Shown here: positions 37,457 through 42,320 of the stretch, one piece after another | How the letters are laid out: every line of letters begins with the position of its first letter | Position numbering within the stretch: position 1 is the first letter of the stretch | NCBI GenBank assembly: GCA_027053355.1 | Contig: JALUDX010000090.1 | Span: forward strand, 1-42,320 | DNA: 42,320 nt | Direction of reading: 5' to 3' | Source: Anaerolineales bacterium | GTDB lineage: Bacteria; Chloroflexota; Anaerolineae; Anaerolineales; DRMV01 | Notes under the pieces: generated by a model | Database searches by the model: none | The model's input: the letters and a program-made list of their open reading frames with translations, nothing else | Told to the model about the DNA's origin: nothing | Program-made: the position numbers and the translations under genes

Positions 37457-37929
37457 CCACCATGCTCGAGCTCCTGCACCTTGTCCGCGACAGCCTGGCC
37501 GCGGCGCCGAAGATCCTGTTCTGGGCCCAGCAGTCCTATGGCCGCGACCACGCGGTATACCTGGGCCTGGACCAGGCCAACCCGCCGGACGAGACCGGTT
37601 ACCCGGCCCTGCACGTGACCCCGGTCTCCCGCGACGGCAGCATGACCCCGGGCGAGGACTCCTACCGGGTGTCCATCCTGTGCGGGGTGCACGAGGATGG
37701 CGCTGCCGTGGCAGTGCCTGGCACGGACCAGGCAGTGGAGCTGCCCGGCGTGACGCGCCTGGAGGAGCTGGTGGCCCTGGTCGTCGAGGCCCTGGATGGT
37801 ATCGCCGCCGGTGATATCTTCCTGGCCGGCATCAGCGTGGAATATGAAACAGTCGAGTTCTATCCCTATTACCTGGCCGATGTCTCCGCCCTCTACGAGC
37901 GGCCGCGCGAGCCGGGTCTCTACATGTGA
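37453..37929 (+). CDS. Tail terminator (gpU-like) protein
   Basis: 158 residues of mixed alpha/beta pattern (LHLVRDSLAAAPKILFWAQQ, ETGYPALHVTPVSRDGSM, YRVSILCGVHEDGAAV) with C-terminal helical segment and FYPYYLADVSALYERPREPG. In its place between minor tail and tail-tube genes this fits the terminator that stops tail polymerisation. The name is by synteny. Confidence 0.65.
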   Translation: MTTMLELLHLVRDSLAAAPKILFWAQQSYGRDHAVYLGLDQANPPDETGYPALHVTPVSRDGSMTPGEDSYRVSILCGVHEDGAAVAVPGTDQAVELPGVTRLEELVALVVEALDGIAAGDIFLAGISVEYETVEFYPYYLADVSALYERPREPGLYM

Positions 37930-37938
37930 GGTATCACC

Positions 37939-39084
37939 ATGGCCAACAGAATTGCACGGGCGCGTGAGCAGGTCGTCTTTGCCGTCGCCGAGACCACCAG
38001 GGGTACCCTGGTGGCTCCGGCCGCATCCGACCTGGTCGTTGTTGCCGGCTATGCCAAGCTCGGCCAGCAGCCGAGCTACACGGATTCGCCGGAGATCGTC
38101 GATAGCCGGGACATCATCGCCGATTTCCAGGACCGGACCCCGGCCGGGACCTGGTCGTTTCCCATCATCATCCGGCCCAGCGGCTCCCTGGGCGTGGAGC
38201 CCAACGGCTCCGTGCTCTACGAGTCCCTGCTGGGCACGAGAACCGTCAACGCCGGCGCCTCAGTGGTCTACAGCCCGGCCATCGAGAAGCCGAGCTTTTC
38301 CCTGTGGGTCAAGAAGTCCCACAGCGTCATGCACGCCAGCGGCTGCACCGTGGGCAAGGCAACCCTGCGCACCGGTGCCAAGGGCGGCCTGACCCTGGAG
38401 CTGTCCGGTGGCTTCATGCAGATGGGCTGGGCCGGCGAGGACACGCTGGCGGCTGACGCGGCCCAGGGCGCCACGGATATCACGGTCGGCGACGCGCGCA
38501 AGTACACGGTCGGCGCCATGGTCCAGCTCGAGGGCGACGACAATGGCGGTTCCGGCTACCAGGTGACCGCGGTCAACACCACCACCAACGTCGTCACCCT
38601 GGCCAGCGGCCTTGCCGTGGGCGGATCGGCCGGTGACGCGGTCAGCGGATGGTTGCCCACCGGCAGCCAGACATCGAACCCGCTGGAGAACCGCAAGTCC
38701 AGCGCCGAGATCGCCGGCTCCAGCCTGCCCATCAAGTCCATGGAGGTCACCATCACGGATGATGTCCAGTACCTGGAGGACGAGATCTCCACCGACGACT
38801 ACCCAACAGAGTATGTCGAGTCGACCCGCCAGGTCGGCGGCAGTCTCGAGGTCTACTTCCGCCAGGACGACCTGGTCTATTTCCAGGCCGGCCGCTCCGG
38901 CACCGAGCAGGCCGTGGCCCTGGTCTGCGGCGATACGGCCGGGTCCAGGGTCCGGGTAGAGATGCCCCGCGCCCGCCTGGCCGTGCCAGACATCCAGGAG
39001 GCGGACCCGACCGTTGCCCTGCAGATGCCGCTCAAGGCGCTGGGCACGGACGGCGAGGACTCGATCTCGTTCACCTTTACCTGA
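37939..39084 (+). CDS. Major tail tube protein
   Basis: 381 residues, larger than the lambda tail tube (246), because it carries an inserted Gly/Val-rich beta domain at about 165-235 (ATDITVGDARKYTVGAMVQL, VVTLASGLAVGG). The flanks match tail-tube strands (TWSFPIIIRPSGSLGVEPNG, LKALGTDGEDSISFTFT at the end). Forms stacked hexamers around the tape measure. The next gene is the chaperone G. Confidence 0.8.
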   Translation: MANRIARAREQVVFAVAETTRGTLVAPAASDLVVVAGYAKLGQQPSYTDSPEIVDSRDIIADFQDRTPAGTWSFPIIIRPSGSLGVEPNGSVLYESLLGTRTVNAGASVVYSPAIEKPSFSLWVKKSHSVMHASGCTVGKATLRTGAKGGLTLELSGGFMQMGWAGEDTLAADAAQGATDITVGDARKYTVGAMVQLEGDDNGGSGYQVTAVNTTTNVVTLASGLAVGGSAGDAVSGWLPTGSQTSNPLENRKSSAEIAGSSLPIKSMEVTITDDVQYLEDEISTDDYPTEYVESTRQVGGSLEVYFRQDDLVYFQAGRSGTEQAVALVCGDTAGSRVRVEMPRARLAVPDIQEADPTVALQMPLKALGTDGEDSISFTFT

Positions 39085-39124
39085 TTCGCTAGGGAGCGTA
39101 AAAACTCAACCGGAGGGAAGCACT

Positions 39125-39478
39125 ATGAAGCTCAGGATGAAAAAACAGCAGTACACGGTGGCGGTCGGCGATGTCACGGTCACCTGCGAGCCGCTGACTG
39201 CGCGGGAGACCAAGGATATCCGCCGCGCGTGCCGGACCGTGACCGGGGTCGGCGCCGAGGCGGTCGAGGATGTCGACCGCGAAGAGTTCGCCTGCCGTGT
39301 CTTCTGCGCCACGGTCAAGGCATGGGATGGGGCCCAGGACGGCGATGGATTCGACATCGCCTGTACGGATGAAATCAAGCGGCTGGTCTGGGACCATGAC
39401 CAGGAGTTCTGCGAGGCGGTCCTGCGGGGCCTGCGCGACCAGATCGAGGCCGACCGGAGGATTGTCACAAAAAACTGA
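39125..39478 (+). CDS. Tail assembly chaperone G
   Basis: 117 residues (ATG at 39125, GGAGG ribosome site). It opens MKLRMKKQQYTVAVGDVTVT, a small beta part, then helices (ARETKDIRRACRTVTGVGAE). It holds the place of lambda gpG before the tape measure. It ends at TGA 39476 right behind the slippery A-AAA-AAC, so a fraction of ribosomes should shift to make a G-T fusion. It binds the tape measure during assembly. Confidence 0.8.
   Translation: MKLRMKKQQYTVAVGDVTVTCEPLTARETKDIRRACRTVTGVGAEAVEDVDREEFACRVFCATVKAWDGAQDGDGFDIACTDEIKRLVWDHDQEFCEAVLRGLRDQIEADRRIVTKN
39469..39475 (+). other. Programmed -1 frameshift slippery heptamer A AAA AAC
   Basis: Zero-frame codons are ACA AAA AAC TGA. Moving back one base re-pairs AAA and AAA and continues CTG ACA TGC TGG, which opens a 117-codon frame. 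A small hairpin (CAGGT with ACCTG at 39488-39501) follows about 12 bases downstream. This is the X-XXY-YYZ type used by tailed phages for G-GT. Confidence 0.85.
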
Positions 39479-39828
39479 CATGCTGGGCCAGGTGGTACCT
39501 GCGGCCGGGACGGGTCGGGTCCTGCGCCGAGTGCAGGGATACCTGGTCCGGCGGCCCGCCGTGCGGCGAATGCGGCAAGCCGCGCGGCCTGCACCCGGAC
39601 GCCGAGATACCGTGGCGGGCGTGGCGCCGGTGCCACGAGTCCGGCAGCGGCCGGGACGGGATGAGCGGCCGGCTGCGCATCGAGGCGGTCCTGGCCGTGC
39701 TGGCCGCCATGGACGGTGATGTGGATGACATTGACCTCGTGCTCCTGGTGGAGCGAATCTACCAGGAGATCGTGGCCGAGGTAAGGGAGAGCATGGAGAA
39801 CGACAATGAGCAGCAGGGCAGCCCTTGA
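39475..39828 (+). CDS. Tail assembly chaperone T part (product of -1 frameshift)
   Basis: No start codon of its own; the frame begins with the shift at 39475 and ends at TGA 39826. It encodes about 117 residues starting LTCWARWYLRPGRVGSCAEC. Two cysteine pairs (CAEC and CGEC) form a zinc-ribbon-like knot, followed by an alpha-helical tail (EAVLAVLAAMDGDVDDID). The G-T fusion would be about 234 residues. It ends in the first codons of the tape measure gene (39806). Such T-domains are seen in other phages as zinc-binding tail chaperone modules. Confidence 0.75.
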   Translation: MTCWARWYLRPGRVGSCAECRDTWSGGPPCGECGKPRGLHPDAEIPWRAWRRCHESGSGRDGMSGRLRIEAVLAVLAAMDGDVDDIDLVLLVERIYQEIVAEVRESMENDNEQQGSP

Positions 39829-42320
39829 GATAGCGCTCGAGCTTGTCGATCGCGCCACGGCGCCGCTCAAGCGGTCCATGGGCGAGGTGGAGCGGTCCGT
39901 GGTCTCGCTGGACCGGCGCATGGAGCGCGTCTCCTCCACGGTCAAGGCCCTGGGCGCCGCGTTCGGCGGCTGGCAGCTCATGCGCCTGGCCGGCGATGTC
40001 ATCGCCCTTACCGACAAGTACACCCTCCTCGAAGGCCGTCTCGGCCTTGTCACCACCTCCTCGGCCCAGCTCGCCGAGGTCCAGGAAAGGCTCTACCGGC
40101 AGGCCCTGCAGACCCATGCCGAGTACGAGGCCACGGTCACCATGTACACCCGCTTTGCGCGGGCCACCCAGGACCTGGGCACGAGCCAGGAGGACATGCT
40201 GACCGTCACCCGCGCGGTCAACGAGGCCATCATGGTCTCCGGCGCCACCAGCGAAGAGGCCAAGGGTGCAATTATCCAGCTCTCCCAGGGCATGGCCTCC
40301 GGCGTTTTGCGTGGCCAGGAGCTCAACTCGGTCCTGGAGCAGACGCCGCGCATTGCGCGGATGATCGCCGACGGCCTGGGTATCTCCATCGGCGAGCTGC
40401 GCAAGTGGGGCCAGCAGGGCAAGCTGACCACCGAGGCGGTCCTCGGCGCGCTGAAGAGCCAGGCCGCCACGGTCCACGAGGAGTTCGCGCAGATGCAGGT
40501 CACGGTGGGCAAGGCCTGGGGCGACCTGCAGACCGTGCTCGCCGGTATCGTCAACGACGGCGGCCAGGCGGTTTCCATCACCGAGACGCTGTCCGGGGAG
40601 ATCGAGGACTTTGCCGCCTACCTGGACGAGCACCGGGACGACATCCGGAAGTTTTTCGTCGGCGGCGTCGAGGGGGCCAAGCGGTTCGGCCAGGAGGCCC
40701 TGCCGGTGGTCGAGGATCTCTGGCATGGCCTGGAGACGGTTATCGACGGATACAACAGCCTGGACCCGGTGGTCAAGGACATGGGTATTGTCCTGGCCAT
40801 ATTTGGCGGCAAGAAGGGCATGGCCGCCCTGGCAGCAATGTCGGCGGCGGCCGGTGCCGGCCATGCCCTGTCCGACACCATGCTCAAGGTCCTTGGCATC
40901 CAGAAGCAGCAGGTTGCCGAGACCGGCGGCCTGGCCGAGCTGTGGCATCGGTATGACCACTGGGTTGGCCGGACGGTCCAGTCACTCAAGGAATGGTATG
41001 CCGGCTCGCCCAGGTTGCAGGAGTTCACCGGCGTCTTTATTGACCAGGAAAAGGCTGTCAGGGACACGGCAACAGCGGTCTCCGACCTTGGGCAGGATGT
41101 CGACGCCCTGGTGTCATACTACGAAGCTGCCGGGGAGGCGGCCGAGAAATCAGGAAAGAAACAAAGCCAGGCCCTCCACAAGGTCATCAAGTACACCCAC
41201 CAGCAGCTCCAGGAGTGGCAGATCCAGGGCAAGCTGGTCGGTAAGGACATGTGGCTGTCCTATGCCGAGGGCGCAGAAGAAGCGGGCAAGCGGGCCGAGG
41301 CGGCGATCAAGGACCGCAATGACTCCATCACCGCCGACCTGGAAGACATGATGGCGAAGAATGATGACCTGTGGGGGTTCGAGGCCGAGCAGGTCTCGCA
41401 GCTCCAGCAGGACATGGTCAATGACCTGGGCAGGATCTTTGACGGGTATATCAACGACATCCTCGATGGCCAGATCCATTCCATCGAGGATCTTTTCTCG
41501 GGTCTGTTCGACTCGATCCTGAAGATGTTTTTGCGGACCGTCTCTCAGATGGCTGCCAACAGTCTCGTGGAGGCCATTTTCGGCAAGGGATCGTCCGGCG
41601 GTCCTACCCTGTCCTCTCTAGGCGGTATCGCAAGCAGTATCAGCAGTGCTCTCGGTGGCCCATCTATTGGGTCGCTGGCCTCGTCAGCCGCCAGTTCGCT
41701 CGGGATTGTTGGAGGAGCTACGACCATTGCGCCATATGCCGCCGGCGGGACCTATGCCACTCTGGGAGGCGGTGTTTCTGCGGCTGGCGGAACAGCGGTT
41801 GGCGGTATGGCGACGTTTGGTTTTCCGCAAGAGGGAAATATTGCCGGAGCGACAGCAGGGGGCGGGGCAGGTGTTGGTGGCTCGCTTGGATCCATAGGGG
41901 CCATGCTTGGGCCTGGTTTGATGGCGGCAATCGGTGGTGGCGCCATCTACGAGGTTTTACATGGATTCTTTGGAGGCAAGTCACATTACAATACCTATTC
42001 CACGACCGGTGGCGACCAGGTAAGCGTGCGTGATGCTGGCCTTGGCATGGCCGGCAATATCACGCAGATGTTTGACGCCACCATCAGGAGTTTTGAGCAT
42101 CTAAAACAATCATCAAGCGCGGTGTCTCTAAGGATAGACGGTCTGACTGATGATACTATGAAGATGCTTGATGTCATGGCTCAGGCCGGGGACGGTTATG
42201 CGCGGATGGCGCTCCAGCTTGACAACACTACGTCCACCACAGACAGATACCTTGACGCGTTGACCGGGCAAGACGTGGCGTTGAGCTCTACGGAGAAAGC
42301 ATTGCGTATGGCAGCCAGCG
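39806..42320 (+). CDS. Tail tape measure protein, N-terminal 838 codons (3' end at 1-462)
   Basis: Open from the ATG at 39806 to the edge, 838 full codons plus one base. It starts MSSRAALEIALELVDRATAP and contains the tape measure domain around residues 70-230 (LNSVLEQTPRIARMIADGLG, the lambda gpH-like 'small tape measure' line), a long charged helical part (360-530), and a Gly/Ala/Ser-rich hydrophobic region (560-690) with membrane-like stretches. It determines tail length and can help DNA entry. Continuation at the left edge gives about 990 residues in total. The reading frames at the two edges differ by one base. Confidence 0.85.
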   Translation, partial: MSSRAALEIALELVDRATAPLKRSMGEVERSVVSLDRRMERVSSTVKALGAAFGGWQLMRLAGDVIALTDKYTLLEGRLGLVTTSSAQLAEVQERLYRQALQTHAEYEATVTMYTRFARATQDLGTSQEDMLTVTRAVNEAIMVSGATSEEAKGAIIQLSQGMASGVLRGQELNSVLEQTPRIARMIADGLGISIGELRKWGQQGKLTTEAVLGALKSQAATVHEEFAQMQVTVGKAWGDLQTVLAGIVNDGGQAVSITETLSGEIEDFAAYLDEHRDDIRKFFVGGVEGAKRFGQEALPVVEDLWHGLETVIDGYNSLDPVVKDMGIVLAIFGGKKGMAALAAMSAAAGAGHALSDTMLKVLGIQKQQVAETGGLAELWHRYDHWVGRTVQSLKEWYAGSPRLQEFTGVFIDQEKAVRDTATAVSDLGQDVDALVSYYEAAGEAAEKSGKKQSQALHKVIKYTHQQLQEWQIQGKLVGKDMWLSYAEGAEEAGKRAEAAIKDRNDSITADLEDMMAKNDDLWGFEAEQVSQLQQDMVNDLGRIFDGYINDILDGQIHSIEDLFSGLFDSILKMFLRTVSQMAANSLVEAIFGKGSSGGPTLSSLGGIASSISSALGGPSIGSLASSAASSLGIVGGATTIAPYAAGGTYATLGGGVSAAGGTAVGGMATFGFPQEGNIAGATAGGGAGVGGSLGSIGAMLGPGLMAAIGGGAIYEVLHGFFGGKSHYNTYSTTGGDQVSVRDAGLGMAGNITQMFDATIRSFEHLKQSSSAVSLRIDGLTDDTMKMLDVMAQAGDGYARMALQLDNTTSTTDRYLDALTGQDVALSSTEKALRMAAS

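Overview
The window looks like an almost complete genome of a temperate, lambda-like siphovirus of a Gram-negative host with a fairly high GC content, probably a proteobacterium. The signs are a Nu1/gpA-type terminase, a gpW-like protein, a lambda-type portal, an HK97-fold capsid, a G/GT tail-chaperone pair with a -1 slippery site, a tape measure protein, tail genes, a lysis region, a tyrosine integrase and a divergent repressor/Ner-like switch. The tape measure gene runs off the right end (39806 onward) and its C-terminus opens the left end (1-462), so the window is a circular or circularly permuted genome cut inside that gene. The two ends do not join in frame as given, so a few bases are missing or wrong at the junction. 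The integrase lies beside the 3' half of a tRNA-Pro(UGG), which is a natural attP core. No host genes are present and the host cannot be named more closely.

Layout, left to right. 1-9331: distal tail and receptor-binding genes, including a tail-linked esterase of the PHB-depolymerase/LpqC type and a fibre with twelve 21-residue repeats. 9341-12221: lipoprotein, membrane proteins and a lysozyme-like endolysin. 12270-14932: an accessory block behind a promoter-operator palindrome, containing an AcrVA2-like anti-CRISPR gene broken by one in-frame TAG and a ribbon-helix-helix-like gene. 14934-16984 (minus strand): attP, integrase, a small exported protein and a repressor. 17079-23198 (plus strand): Ner-like regulator, early genes, an SF3 primase-helicase, a 99-bp palindrome with a (CG)8 centre and nearby ATCACC repeats (candidate origin), a DnaG-like primase and the terminase small subunit. 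23195-26469: terminase large subunit, an Ogr/Delta-type zinc finger and a second zinc-finger protein.

The most striking part is 26483-29771: a compact, overlapping operon of csf2 (cas7), csf1 (cas8-like), a cysH-like PP-loop gene and csf3 (cas5), that is, a type IV-B-like CRISPR-Cas effector with no array, cas6, dinG, nuclease or adaptation genes. It lies inside the head-packaging cluster, between the terminase and the gpW-like gene. Its Cas7 carries an extra helical N-terminus of about 125 residues that may be a fused Cas11 small subunit. Right behind it, two identical 42-bp direct repeats bracket a 1.6-kb segment with a cytosine-5 methyltransferase, an ASCH-domain protein and a 306-bp near-perfect copy of the middle of csf2. 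An integron attC-like site and one small ORF follow, then the morphogenesis genes resume (32159-39828).

Taken together, this is a temperate phage that carries an RNA-guided-type effector (csf), an anti-CRISPR-like gene and a DNA methyltransferase in three insertion hot spots. The csf genes sit in line with late genes and have no promoter of their own that I can see, so they may be made during lytic growth and act against competing elements. That last point is inference.
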